Assembly: GCF_905475395.1 (NCBI RefSeq)
Contig: NC_058338.1
Span: 49,651,935 to 49,715,934 of the forward strand
Reading direction: 5' to 3'
Length of the DNA stretch: 64,000 nucleotides
Origin: Chrysoperla carnea
Lineage: Eukaryota; Arthropoda; Insecta; Neuroptera; Chrysopidae
Positions 23,228 to 38,200 of this stretch are shown here, in pieces. The notes under the pieces are model-generated. The model saw nothing but the letters and a program-made list of their open reading frames with translations, did not search any database and was not told the DNA's origin. Numbering within the stretch: position 1 is the first letter of the stretch; each line of letters begins with the position of its first letter. A program made the translations under genes and the position numbers.

Positions 23228-26200
23228 ATGGCAACCAAAGAATATACTATGGCTGAAGTGAAACAACATATCGATAGCAAATCATCATGGTTTGTTATAC
23301 ACAATTCGGTATACGATGTGACAGCATTTTTAAATGAGGTAAATTTAATTTAATTTTTGTGGAATTTATAATTAAGTAAATATGGGGTCATGTCCCTTTG
23401 AACATTTTATTGAAACACATTCTTTGGTTAAATTAATTATGTTTTTTGAATACATTGACATATATATTTTTAAAGTTTAATTAATTTACTTTAATTAGGA
23501 ATAAGATAAAAGAGTATCTGCTGTGTCATTCTTGAACTTTAGAATAAATGTTACCAACTCTTGTTCTTATAATGGAAGATTAAGGTCTTATAATCAATTC
23601 TTCATTATTTACAATATTAGATCTAGCCGGTCAATTTGGCCGAGGCTTTTACTAAACTTTTTTAAGTGGGTCATAATACAACTTGTATATTGCGTAGTTT
23701 TATTTAGGCTGAACCTGCAATTCATGCAATTAAATCTGAAAATGATGTAATAGTCAAGGTTTAATTTGATCTAACAATTAGCAAATAAAAAATTGGGTTT
23801 TTTTTGTGGTGTTTGCCCCTTCCTAATTGTTACGGGACCCAATAAAAGGTGTTTAATCAGATCTTTATGACCTATTCTAGCATTGTTTATTAATAATGAA
23901 TGCTTTTCGTACAATTAATTTAGAATTTAGATGAATTTTGCCTTGTCATTTAAACAAATATAAAACGTATATTAATTTCATACAAAAAATTATTCTATAA
24001 TCTTCCAAAATTTATAATCCTATAGTTGTTTTACATATTCTGTTATTTATATAAAAAAATTTTCGTTCTCATTTAAATAGTAAAAATTAAATTTCAACAT
24101 TTTTAGTGATTTAAGGCAGTAATGCTTGAAGTGGGCTGATAATAGATAAAAAAAAAATTGAAGCAAGCTAAGATAAAAACTTTTTTAAGCTTAATCTGTT
24201 GGAAAGAATTATGTAATATTGATAATCGAACTGTAGAAAAGCAGTAAAAGTTTAATAGTAGCTCAGTTTTTTTATAATTGTACTGAAATTCGTTAGGATC
24301 GCATATGCATGGGGATATTATTTTGTTTTAAAAGCTACAAAATATTAAATTTTGATTAAATTGCAACAGTTTGAAAATTTCCCAAAAAAAAAATTTAACA
24401 AAAAGAAGTCTTTTAACAAGTTTTGGGTTTTTCAAATTTATTGATTGTACCTGTTGCTAGATTACACGTGTTTAGACAACTTTGAATCTCTTGTAATTTT
24501 GCCAAATTAAAATGATTTAAAAAAAAATATCTATGTATATCTATTAGTATCTATTTATTTATTTTTTATATTATTCCGTTTTGCATTGATAGCTTGCGAT
24601 TTTATAAAAACCGAAAAATAGACTTTGATAACCACATAGAGAGTTTTCTAGAGTCATTTTTTTCACGTATTATGAATAAACTGTTTTTAATAATAACGAT
24701 TTTGGGGCCCGATTTTGCAACGGCTATTATCAAAAATAATTCTAGATTTTTCGGTGAGATTTCCTTTGTATTTCGATTTTTATCTAAGTTTACTAATAAA
24801 GTACTTGTTACAAAATTCGAATTTATGTTTTCGTCAGATTTTTGATAACTGTAATATTATTCGTGCCACCTAAATAGTGGTGCAACAAGTGAGAAAGTGT
24901 AATTGACCATGCGAGAGAAGTTAAAGAAACACGAACGGGGTAACTATTTTTTCAGCTGAAGTGGGCAATTAGCAACCCGCCAAATTGCTCGACTATTTTT
25001 AACCCCCGAATCAAAAAAGGATTGTTATAAGTTTGACCGCTATGTGTGTCTGCCTGTCTGTAGCATTGTAGCGTCTAAACGGATGAACCGACTTGGATTT
25101 TTTTTTGTATCCTTTGAAGGGAGGTAATTTCATGGGGAGTGTTCTTAGCAATATTTCTAGTTCGAGTTTAGGGTTCCGTACCGGAAAAACACTCGGGGAT
25201 TTTTTAAATTTCACATGTTTATGAAGTAAGTGTGCGTGCAATATGAGGATAGGCGTTTTTTTTCGAGGGGTGTATTTACTTTGATATTTTTATTTATTTA
25301 TAATGAAACAATATTTGGTATCTATTAGAAATTATGTTTTTGACACCTGGCTATTTTTGGAATGGCATGTATTGAAATGTTGCTGGGTGGCTAATAAAGA
25401 ATAATAAGTACAAATTTTATAAATCAATCAAATTAGGAACAAGAGTAATAAGGATTTTACAAAGTAATTGTTAAAGAAATAAATAACACCTGCATAATTA
25501 TTATTAACAGCTTCAACTGAATTTAAATCAGTTAATTAATTTTTATACCTTGTATTTATGAAATATATCAGAGTAGTTTGTAACGCTTAGAAATATTGAT
25601 CCTATTCAGTTACTTTATTAATCGTTTTCAAGTATTGTATTGTCGTTTTCATGAAATTTTGAATTCCTTTCTGCATAAAATTCTTAATTATTCTTAATCC
25701 CCTTCCCTCTTATTCTAAAAGCTGGTTACGCTCGTACATGACTCTTTGTTATTAAGATAAATTCAGAATGCATACTGAATAATATTGTTTACATTGTGAT
25801 TGTGTCAATAACACAGTAAAATTAGTAATATAGTGGTGTGTGGTCAGAGACGGGCTAAAAATATTTACGTCTGTAGGCAGTTTTAAAAATTAGTGCCCCT
25901 CGTAATAAAAAAATCTATCAATGAAAAACTTTTTAATCTCCGAACTAAAAAAGGTGTGTTATAAGTTTGACCGCTATGCGTGTCTAATTTTGATTTTTTT
26001 TGTTTCGTTTGAAATTTAATTGATTGGAGAGTGTTCTTAGCTATAGTTTAAGAACGATTTTAGGGTTTCGTATCCGAAAAAAAAAAATTGGTGATGATCT
26101 TCAAAATGGGTTCAGTTAGGAAAAAGCTTTAAGGAAAATGGTACTTTATTGAAGAGTGTTCTTCGATATGTTTCAAGTGCGAGTTTAGAGTTCCGTACCT

Positions 26201-29200
26201 GGAAAATTTGTCGGAGGTTTTTTTAATTTTGTAAAGTTCACTTGTTTTAGTTCTTTAGTTTCAAGTTCTTTATTTCTTTGAACCTGTAAAATCACGTTGG
26301 TTTTTCGGGGCAGTTCTCCGACTCCAGTTATCGTTGTTAAATAGGAACGTAGATAGATGCATACATTCATCAAAGAGCACTTTTCTTAATCACCAAAATA
26401 CATCGTTACAAACATATTTGCTCTATTTAAACTTCTTTAGTGTTCGAATTGGTCAAATTGTAATACGAAAATTTATTGTAAAAATTTCTGTACAACTCTC
26501 GCCTCTTTTCAATTTAATCACGTTAAGGCTGTCTGTAATTATTAGATATACTGTCACTCTAAATTTTTGTCTTCCAGATAATGAAGAAGTAATATCTTGG
26601 GCAGATTCATCTGTTCTCTTTCTCTTTTGTATCTATTTTGTGTTTTTTAAATTCTTTGACTGTTGAAAGTTTCAAAGCTTGCTGCTCATTATACTATGTA
26701 TATATGAAATATATCATAGTATATTAAGTTTTGTCCCAAGTTTGTAACGCTTAAAAATATTGATGCTACGAACAAAATTTTAGTATAGGTGTTCATAAAA
26801 TCACCTAATTAGTCCATTTTCGGTTGCCTGTCAACACGATAACTCAAAAACGAAAAATAATATCAAGCTGAAATTTTTACAGTGTGCTCAGGACATAAAA
26901 AGTGAGGTCGAGTTCGTAAATGGGCAACATAGGTCAATTGGGTCTTGGGTCCGTATTACCCATCTTGTAAACCGTTAGAGATAGAACAAAAGTTTAAACA
27001 TAAAAAATGTTCCTTATATAAAACAAAACAACTTTTGTTTGAAATATTTTTTCGTAAACATCACTGTTTATCCACGAGGGCGCAAAGTAGGCGCAAATTA
27101 TATAGTATGTATTATATGGGAATATTAGCTATGTATGTATGTGTAATGTGGCAGTGTAATCAACACAGTCTATACATGGTATTTCAACAAATAACTCAGT
27201 CAATTGTTTGTTTTCACTTGTTTTTTTATTAAAATTTTCCCTTTATGCAGAAAGTATATGAATTAGATTGTTATTGTAATAACTTTAAAAATGTCAATAT
27301 CAACGGACTTTAATTTTTTGCATACTAACACACTTAAATATTTTTATGTTTAAGTAATACCTTCCACGTGCGCCCCTCTTTTATAACCTTGCACCTGTAG
27401 GCACGTTTTCCACTAAACGGACAAACAAAAACAAAACTGAATTTCGGATCGAAAAAAGAAACTGCAACTTTATACAAACTTTTTGAAGACGGGCAATGTA
27501 TTAGCGTAGCCAATGGCTATTACAGTTTCAGCTTTGTTTTTGTTGAAGTTTGAGTTTTGTTTTTGTTTGTCCGTTTAGTGGGAAAACGACATTATGGATA
27601 ATCCACCTCTGTGTGTGGTGTGAATCTTCTTTTTCCTTTTCTATGACTTCTCAATTAAATAATTTGAATTGAAGTTAATATTAACAATACAGACAACTTA
27701 CAAGATATTATTAGATAAATAATAGATACTTTTCACAGATTCAATTTAACCTTGAATTCTCAATCAATTTCGTACTTATATAAATTACATTACATACATA
27801 AAAAACTCTTGAGCCGAAGAGCTCTAATACACAAGTCATATTTTCCCCTTATTAGATGCTTTTTATTATACGGGGAATTTTTTTCTAGCATTCATGATAT
27901 TTTGACATAAATAAATTATGGTTTAAAAAACTAAAAAACACGCTTTATTACACTAAAAAGCGGATAATCATTTTAATTGTAAAGTAAAGTTCAAAGCGTG
28001 GAGTAGTCTTTACATTGATTCTTCGAATTAGTTGATTTGACAGATATCGACCACCTCACTCTTTTAATTTTACATTACAATTAAAATTATTATCCACGTT
28101 TCAGTGCAATAAAGCGTGCTTTTTGTTTTTATACCATGTATACATTAAATATATCAATGTATACTAGGTTTAGTCCCAAGTTTGTAAGGCTTAAAAATAT
28201 TGTTGCTACGAACATTTTGGTATAGGTGTTCATAAAATCAATTAAAGATCTATTTCCTGTTGCCTGTTTGTCTGTCTGTCTGTCACCGCAATAACTCTAA
28301 AACGAAAATAAATATCTTAGGGCGTTAAAAGAGAGGTGAAGTTCGTAAATGAGCAACATAGTCCAATTGGTAAATTGGGTCTTGGACCCGTAGAACTCAT
28401 CTGGTAAACCGTTAAAGATAGAACAAAAGTTTAAATGTAACTTTTGGATAAAGCATTTTTCCGTAGTTGGCGTGTTTTCTTACGATTAAATGGAATAATC
28501 ATATATTTTTAAATCACATTACCTCCGAAAGCTAACAATTTTCTTATGAGGATTAACTTTATAATTTAAAGTGTTATTATACCTCTTACCGTCTAAGATC
28601 TAAATTGGCTATTAAAGAAACCCGAAGAACTATGTCAAATTTGATGCCAGAACATGATGTCCTCCAGCACACTCTAAAATTTCTGTTGAAGTCATTTTTA
28701 ATGGGTAGCGCCGAGATTCAGATGCAGAGATTAAAATTGTTCATTAAATAAACACATTTTATTTGCTTAAAATCCACTTTATTTAAAAATTTTGTCTATC
28801 AAAATATTTTGTTTATGTACATTTCAACTTGTTAGTCATCTTCAGAACAATCTTGTTCACTCTGTATATATCCGACGTAAACAAAATCCCATGAGTAGTA
28901 GTGTTCTGGGAGCTACCAAACGGATTTTTAACACTTCGCCACTCCTCCCCATTTACCTGTGCATAAGTCTATATTTACATGAGAGAGAGAAAGACTAATA
29001 AATATTACATACTCAAGTACTTACATACATTTATGTCTGTACATTACGAATTTGTGTATTTATACAGGATGTTTGAGAATGCTTGTTCTTCAAATTTATG
29101 CATTTAGATATTATAGACCATAGTTGAAGGGTCAAGGTCAGTTTTAGACTTTTTGACAGGAAAGGTAAAAGGAAAGTTGTACGAAATTGAATGTAAAACT

Positions 29201-32200
29201 CGTGCGTGAGTTTCGTTTCCATGGTAACGATACACTACTTTAATTATAGAATTGTATGGATGCATATATAATTGTATGGATTGCATTTAAGGCTTACATT
29301 GAAAATTTAATATTATTGTCGCACAAATTTAAATAAATAATTATGATAATTTACATTTGAAAAATAATATTTGTGCAATTTGATTTCTTATTTTCACAAT
29401 TTTTAATGCATTAAGTTTAATTAATTCGTGTTTTACAATAATTTTAATTTGACATTTCTATAACATTAACATGTAAAAAACTGCAAATTAGTAATAACAG
29501 CCCCCTTTAACGCCAAAATTTTTCACTGGAAGCGCTGGCATCGATTTTATTGTCCCTACGAATAGGTTTATAGAGAATCCTAAGGGAGAATCCATAAACC
29601 ACGTGGCTCAGTCAAGAAAAGGAAAGGATTAGTTCAAAAGCTACGCTGAGCTACATCAGGGGAGGGGGTGATAATGAAGTCAAGCTACATAATTTATTTG
29701 ATAGATTTTTTGACTCAGTGAAAATAACATTGGGTACTTTTACATTTTATGAACGCCATATTCTTACAATGACGTAATGCCAGTGTTTAAAAAAAAACTA
29801 CATTCCATCCGAAGGGGGATCATAGTAAAGGCTACGGGAGCCTACATGGAATCAAGGATGTATTCTAAAGAGGCTGGAATTGAGCTATGTAGATAATGGA
29901 CGTATCGTAATGTGACTTTTGTAATGAAGTTCTGCTAATTACAGTTATTTTTATCAACTCCGAAAACATGGAATCCCTCGCTTATCAATGATATTGCATA
30001 TTAATTATGTTCCGATACGAAAACTTCATAAAGTTACTTAATAATCAAGTATTGAAATTTAAACTGTTGTGTTTATTTGAGCTGTTCTGATACATCCTGT
30101 ATTATTGTTTATGTTTTGTCATTACAAATCTCCCTTCTTATTATGTAAATTAATTTATTATGCGTTAAAAAATTAACCTTTGTATCACAATAATAACTTT
30201 TTTGACTCTCTATTTGTTTTACTTTTATTACACGGGGCCTTAACGGAAATACAATCATTGAAACTTTATTTTATAAATCAAATTTTGTACTCTAAAAATG
30301 CAAATATTTAATTTGCTTATTCAAAATGACAACTTGACAATTTAGTGAATTGTTTAATTCACTAAATTTAATCAATTTTCTTTTCGGTATCATTATCATA
30401 AATGATAGCATATGAACCCTGTTCAAATACGTAGTTTTGAGAAAAATGCATTTAAAGTTTTCAGCAAAGATCTATCATGTATCTATAATTTCAGTTACAT
30501 GTGTGTGGCTATCTAAGAGTGGATATCTTTTTTTATTTACATGACGTAAAAAAACGCGATTGGGTTATCAACACTGTCTATACATGGTATTTCAACAACT
30601 AACTCAGTATATTGTTTGTTTTCACTTGTTTAGTACTTTATTTAATCCCTTAGAGGAGTGTAAAACAACCTTTTACAAGCAAAAAAAAAAATTGTGCTAC
30701 CTGCAAAATCCGTAAAAAACTGCAAAATTTTCGGCCTTTTTTTCAGTTTTTGAAAATGAGCTTCTATGAGCTTCTTACATTAATTGCTACTATCATTTTG
30801 AAAGTATGTATATTAAATTTGAAACAATTGAAACCAACACAGTTCTGTATGTCCAATAGTTTTAAACCGTTATAGATAGAATAAAAGTTTAAATGTAAAA
30901 AATGTTCCTTTAAAAAACATAAACATAGGGAAAAACTTTGGTTTTAACATTATTATCAAATATCATTACAAAAAGCAGCTTTACATTGCATTTTACGATT
31001 TTAGTGTTTTTTTTTGTAAAATTTTACTGGCGTATATAAATTTATTTTTAAATAGAATTATTGAAAATATTTATTGAAAAGATGGTAATTAATATTTTTG
31101 TAGACTTTATCTCTCTTATGACACGCAATTTTGAATAAGATTAGATAACAATTTATTAATTTATTACTAAAGCTGAGTTTGAAAATGTCAGAATAAACGT
31201 TTCGTCTCAAATGATTTGCAATTTATTTTGTATGTACTCTGTAATTATTATTAATATTTTTTCCATGTCAAATACACTTCTACTTATTTTTTTCAAGGTA
31301 AACTGAGATTTTTAAAATTTCGTATTGGAAAATCCTACTAAATTCGAATGAATAAACGAGTCGTTACCTGAACTTAACGGCAGGGAGCATAGTAGGTGGA
31401 GGGGACAGCTAAATCGACAACAGCGCTGTTATCTTATAAAATTTTCAATAAATCATGCGTTTTATTTAAAATATGACTAACTTTCAATTGTTCAGTAAAG
31501 GTCAAATTGATAAAGACTTAATTGATGAAGTTTTTCTGCTCATGACTTTTTTTTAAATCATGAATCCATGAATCATGATTCTTTACGATGGTAGAATTAT
31601 ACAAGTAGAGCATTCTATTGTTTAAAATTAAATTTTAAAATTATATAAATATTTATTAAAAAATGTATTTATTGAAATTAAACAACGTATTGTGTTTAAG
31701 AACATACGATATTAATAGAATTAAATAGAAATTGATTGTTTAAACAAAAAACAATCAGGTCTTTTAACATTGTGCTCCTTCCCCAAACATACGATATAAA
31801 TAGAATTAAATAGAAATTGATTGTTTAAACAAAAAACAATCAGGTCTTTTAACATTGTGCTCCTTCCCCGAACATACGATATAAATAGAATTAAATAGAA
31901 ATTGATTGGTTAAACAAAAAACAATCAGGTTTTTTAACATTGTGCTCCTTCCCCATATTCGTAAAATAAAGTTAATTTTTATCGAAGAATATTAAGGTAC
32001 ATTCACACTATTAAGACAAAATTTAAACGTATCTTAAAATTTTTAATTATTATTTACTTTCTGATAGACCATAAGTATTATGGTATTTTTACGTTTTCGG
32101 GTGTATGGAATGCCGAAATGCAATCAATTTTCAGGAAACATAATATTATGAAAAATTTGGCGAAACGTACTAAGTCTGCCAAATTTTTTTCGGTTGATTA

Positions 32201-35200
32201 TAGTAATTTTTAGAATAAAGACAAAAAAGGTGTTATATGGAAAGAGTAAAAACAGACATATTTGCTATTTTCTTTATGTTAAAAAACTAAATTATTAAAC
32301 TTCTTGCATCTTTTAAACATTCTTGGTTTAAACTAAAAGAACCGTGTTATCGCATTCAATATTTTGGTCGAACGTAGGGCCTAAAATGATTTTAAAAATT
32401 AAGAAAATGACATTCGAGATAAGAAAAACATTCGAATTTTATCGAAGTCTTGATTTTTATTCTGAAACAGAAATATGCAAAAATGGAATAGGCAAATTTT
32501 CTTGGCAAAAGCGATCTCACCTAGAAAGAACATTACCAAAATGATTTTTTTATTTAAAAAAATTATAATAAATTAAAAGTAATTAACTAATACAGTCATT
32601 AAGCATCATAAGGTAAATATGCTTTATACAATTACGCAAAACGCGATGCGATTATTAGCTAAATTTTGCTCTGTCATCCTACAAACAACAGATAATAAAA
32701 ATATTGTTTAAATCATTATTAGTTCAGTAAAAAACAATAACTGCAGTTTACATAAAAACAACAAATCATTAAAAAATTTATTCAATTCTTCATTACTACT
32801 TAATATGTTTTAAGAGTCTTTTTACCTTAAGGTAGAATGTCCGTTATAGTCATAAAAATATACTCTTATATTTCGTACACTATTTATGACAACAGTTGTG
32901 TTTTTGTACTTAATACCTTGATATCGTATGTATGCATATACAAATTTTGCATACACAATGATTGTTGTTTAGAAAATCTTAAATTAATAATCCGAATGTT
33001 CAGAAACCCTATTGATCCAATTTTTATATACACCCCCCTCCCTTTTCACAGAAACAGTCTAATTTTTAAGTTATTAACAGTTGAACATTTGGAAAACAAT
33101 GATAAAAAGTTAAATTTTTGAGCTTATTAATTTATAAAGATACCAGCAATTACCCGCCCGCTTCGCTGGATGATTTCGATTATAAAAGGAAAATAATTTG
33201 GTTTAATAATAAAAAGTGAAATATATTTCCAGTTTTATGGATGGGAGGAATAAGTGAGGGCACGGTAGGTCCATTGAATCGGGCGGGTAATTATTAGTTC
33301 TTCATAAATTAATGTATTTATTTTATTAAAGTTTTTTTTGAAAAAAATCTGTAGAAAAGTTTTTAAGATTTGATTTAAAATGTGTCAGTTTTAGTCAACT
33401 AGTACATTTAACCTAAGCAAAGAGTGCTAACTTTGATAGTGGATATTTTTTTAAATTCCGAAGGTTCGGTTATAACATCTACTCAAAATTTTATTTCATT
33501 TTGTAAAAAAGTGGGACTTTTACAGACATTAAACCTTAATAATTTGTTTATTCATCATTCGGGCATGTAATCAGTTTGATAACGAGAGGTTTTAATCGAT
33601 TAATTATACTTCTTGAAAAATATTTTCCTGATTAACTTACAAAATTAATACAAGTATGTAGATTGGAGAAAATTTTCCTACTAAGAATATTTTCGAATTA
33701 AATTTATTCTTTAGATTTTCTAAAGAGATCAATGAACTAAGATTTTTCAAAACCATCAGATAAAAAGAACCAAGTGATGTAGAGGCTGAAATTATCCTAC
33801 AGAGGAAATTATCGTGCATATTTTTTGTACCATTAACGAGATAGTGATCCGTTAATTATTATTTTTTATTATGAGAATGAGAAGGAAATTAAAAAATAAT
33901 TGAATGTCGAATTGTGGTTTTATTATTTCCACCTAAAATTGTTTACATCGATTAAAATGGAAATTTTAAATATTTTGTTTAGATAGTGGTGATTTTCTAA
34001 GAAACGTTGAAACCTGTTTCCCTAATTATTACGTTTAATAAAATAGTAATTTCTTTACTATCTTTCATGATTTCAGTTTTATTTCAAACACTATTTTAGT
34101 TAATAAGTTAATGTTTCGATATAAATTTTGTAAATATATTTTATAATTCAATCGCAAATTAAATACATCTACAGATTTCTCGAGTATAAATTACTAAAGT
34201 TAATCGTTAAAAAATTTGTATTTTCGTTGTTAAGGACGTATACCTCTTCCATAACAATCGAAATAGGGCTAAGAATTGTTTTATAAAGGTAAAATATATA
34301 CACAGATTTCAATTCAAAAAAAATTTTATATAGTCTTGATTCATTGAGTGTATCAGAACAGGTGACAATGAATTGTATCCCATATCATATTTACAAAAAT
34401 CTTTAATTTATGATTCAAAATTGTGCTCATAGATGGCGTGGTAAAATGGCATTGACTAAATTTAATTATTAAATTTTTTTTATAAATATATCTTTAAATT
34501 CATGTGTTATTTTGATATATGAGCTATATTATTGTACAGTTTCATTCCAATCCATTCAGTAGTTTTTGCTTGAAAGTTTATTAAACCACAAACAAACTAA
34601 CATCCTTAGTTTCACATTTATAATACATATATAGAGATAGAGATTAATATCAAGATTTTACGTAATATAAAATTCTTTATAATATATAAAAATATTCATA
34701 TCCAAACTTATTTAATGTGCAATTTAGCAATTGCTAATATTTAGTACTTAAAATTTTTTGTATTTTATTTCCTGTTGAATAATAAATTTTTGTAACTTTT
34801 TTTTAAATATAATTGTCGGGGTCATTATAGTGAAGGAGCTCAATGTTGTAACAAAACTGTCTGTTATATACAAAATTATAGGAAAGCGGCATATTACACA
34901 ATGTGAAAGCGCTTTCCGTTTTTAAAAAAATAGTGTGCGCGAAAGGAGGACGAACAAAAAGATAGAAAGGGTTGAAGAAATAAAATTTCCAATTTCATTG
35001 CTTAGTCCACTGTTATAAAAGTGGTCTAAGCAAAGTAAATTGGAAATTTTATTTCTTCAATCCTAATTATAGAGTTCCACAAAGTAAAGCTCTCTACAAT
35101 TAATTATCTAAAAATAGAATAGAATTTTGGGACCCTATCAAAAGTTTTGGAATTTTAGTATGGTGATGACCGATGATTGTTGTTGTTAGTTTATGACCGT

Positions 35201-38200
35201 GTCCACAGACTTGAGACACAAGAATGGACAGTTTTTGAGATATTTAGCATTCCTCGAAATAAAAATCTGTTCATAACGATCTATTTTTATAGTCGCCGTA
35301 TATCTATCGTTGTCTCTTAGTCGTTTATGCTTAGCACTTTCTGATTAAAATATATTTACACTCTGTAAATCTAACTAAAAACAAATGAAAACAAACAATT
35401 AACTGTGTTAATTGTTGAAATATCCTGTATTGTTGTTTCTCACGCATACTGATTGAAAAAAAATTCTTTTCTTACGGGCGTAGATTCAGTTATTTTCATT
35501 ATCGGGAAAGTTGAATATGTTAAAGGTTGCATTCACATGAACAGCTAGTTTTATGATTTCAAACTTTTTTAAGTATACAACTTAGAATAGATAAGAAGCA
35601 TACTCTACGTATGACATGTATATCACCAAATATATTTTAGAGAAAAAAGTATGGCACCTTTTTTACTTTTGCTCTGTACATATTTTGTGACGTAGAGATA
35701 CAAAATATCATGAAATTATTGTCGGAAAACTTTTACAATTATTTACCCAATACCCACAAGGCAAACACAGCACGTACATACAAAAATAAAACGAATAATT
35801 ATTATATAAACATAATTATTAGAAAAATGGAATGTCATGCTTTCTTGATAATTTTGTTGTTCATTCTTGACTTTCCGTGTTATCACCCGCATTTACGTTT
35901 AATTACTGCATTTAAAGTGTATAATTAATGAATACAACTTGGTTATTAGTTGATAGCAAAGATTCCGTTGACATGTTTTTGGTGATAAGAGGCTTGATTG
36001 ATCATAGTATACTTTCCCTGAAAGCACAGGCGTGCAATCCGCACATTGGCGAATAACAACATTGACAAACATTGATCCATAAAATTATTTACATGGGGCT
36101 TCCATATACAAACTATTATTCCCTCTTTTATGACCTTAGAGTGGAGATAAAAAAGTGAAAAATAACTTACAATCTATTCTTATATCTATCGAATTTACAA
36201 AAAAAATTTCATTAAAATCTGGCAAGCCATTTCGGGGCAGTTTATACACACACACACACACACACCATGACACGAGATACCTTTAAACAGTTTTTTAAAA
36301 ATGCCCTCAATGGCTTACTACTTTTTACCGCGAATTTTGTGTGAAGGGTGGTTAAAATCTAATAAAACTTAGGATACTAATTTCATTAAGAGTTCGGTTT
36401 TTGCTATTTGGCAACGTAACAGTAGAAAGTAGTATGCATCTTTTAAGTGCAAACTCTCATGTGCATTATTGTACAGAATCTAAAATTGCGAATTTATGCT
36501 AAGAATATAATAAAATAATATTAAAGCACATAACTTTCCGCGTCCTATTTTTAATTAAAAGGAAAAGTTTATGTGATTTATTATTTTTATTTTTGCTCTT
36601 ATTTTCGAATTAATAGAGTTGTTAAAGAGTTATGTATATGTCTGAAATTTTGTTAAAATTTTAAATAAATTGAAAACGTAACCGTACTTACCTTTTGATT
36701 GAATTTTTTTATTTACCTACAGTATCATAAATTGTTTTATTGTCAATGTCATTATTGGTTTGATAGGTTTTCATTTTTTTAAATAAAAATTTATATAATT
36801 AATATATTACTATATAGATAATAATTTTTAACAATTTATTATTAAATATATCTAGTACAATGTCCAAGATCGTACAAAAAAAATGTATACTTACTGTTTA
36901 ATTATAATTTTTTTATAAGTAAAAAAAATACTTCATATAGAGGTATTACGTATTCAAGAATTTTACTTATTGTGTCGAGGATATTTTGATGATTAAAGCA
37001 AAATTTTCATAACGTGATTATATACGGTGAAACATTTAAATCGATAAATCGCTAAAAAGTCGTTAAACTAAAAATGTTGATATTAAAGGAGAGGGGGGGC
37101 ACCTATTCTATAACTTGAATTTCACCTTTACCTTTAGGGTCTCCTCAGGCTTATAATGTTAAGAGCTGGAAGAATATCTATAACTTAAAATATTTATGGC
37201 TTATTTTAGACCTAAAAAGTAACTTTTAGTTCGTAAATCAGCAAAATTGGTCATTTGAATCACGAGTACCTACATTGGTCATATAATAAACAGTTTAAAC
37301 ATTAGTACTCAAGCATGTGCAGGGTGTTTAAACAACTAACGTACAAAACCATGTTTTAATATTTGATACTCTCCTGTTTACTCTAATCTAAGATGAAATA
37401 GACGCACTTTATTAGTCTCTGCCCAGTTAACTTATAAATCTTGTTAAGGTATTTCCGGCATGAAAGCACTTGTCGGAAAATTTGGTCAATTTTTTTTTTT
37501 ACATACTTTGAATAATGTTAGCTGTCAGATCCCAAAGTTGCAGAATTACTGGTCGTTTAGATCGCGAGATAATCAGCTGCAAAGTTCGCGATTTCGAGGC
37601 TCAAAGCATGTAAAACTTACTGTCCTCCTAAATATTTTGTACAAAATTAAAAAATTATCTCGACAGAATTGAAAAAAAAAAAAGTAGGAGAGTTGAAAGT
37701 AAAAACTAGCACCACGTCGTTTTGTTTTCGAGATATTAGTTTTGACGTAAATTTTCAAAAGTGGGAACTTAGGCATTAATTATCTCGTGTTTAAATCGGT
37801 CAAATTTTATGAAATTTATTACTTCGTCATTGTGTTGAGTCAATTGTATGGCCGGTCTATACATATAGTAGTAAAAGATATAGTGTTGTTAATCTTCAAT
37901 CTGCATCTTGCACTCTATACTCTAAAAGTCTAAACTAAGGCAAAGCGAAATTGTTAGACAGATATTCTATAGAGAGGAATGCTTTCTTCATATCTAAAAT
38001 ATTTTGTTAAAACAAAATTTTTACTAGTGGTTAGATACTGCGTACAGACACAGGACTTTGCTCTCATTGATACTGAGTCACTTCACCCTGCATGTTGGCA
38101 TTCACTTATGTATTTTTATGTTTTATAAAAATAGACTGCAAGATGATGACACTGCCTGACTGCCAGATTTAATTGGACGATTTTCTCACTTATGTGTCCG

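Noticed and set aside
26334-26666. 110-codon plus-strand frame in cytochrome b5 intron 1
   Set aside because: No recognisable domain, no repeat partner, and a hydrophobic/basic composition typical of chance frames here.
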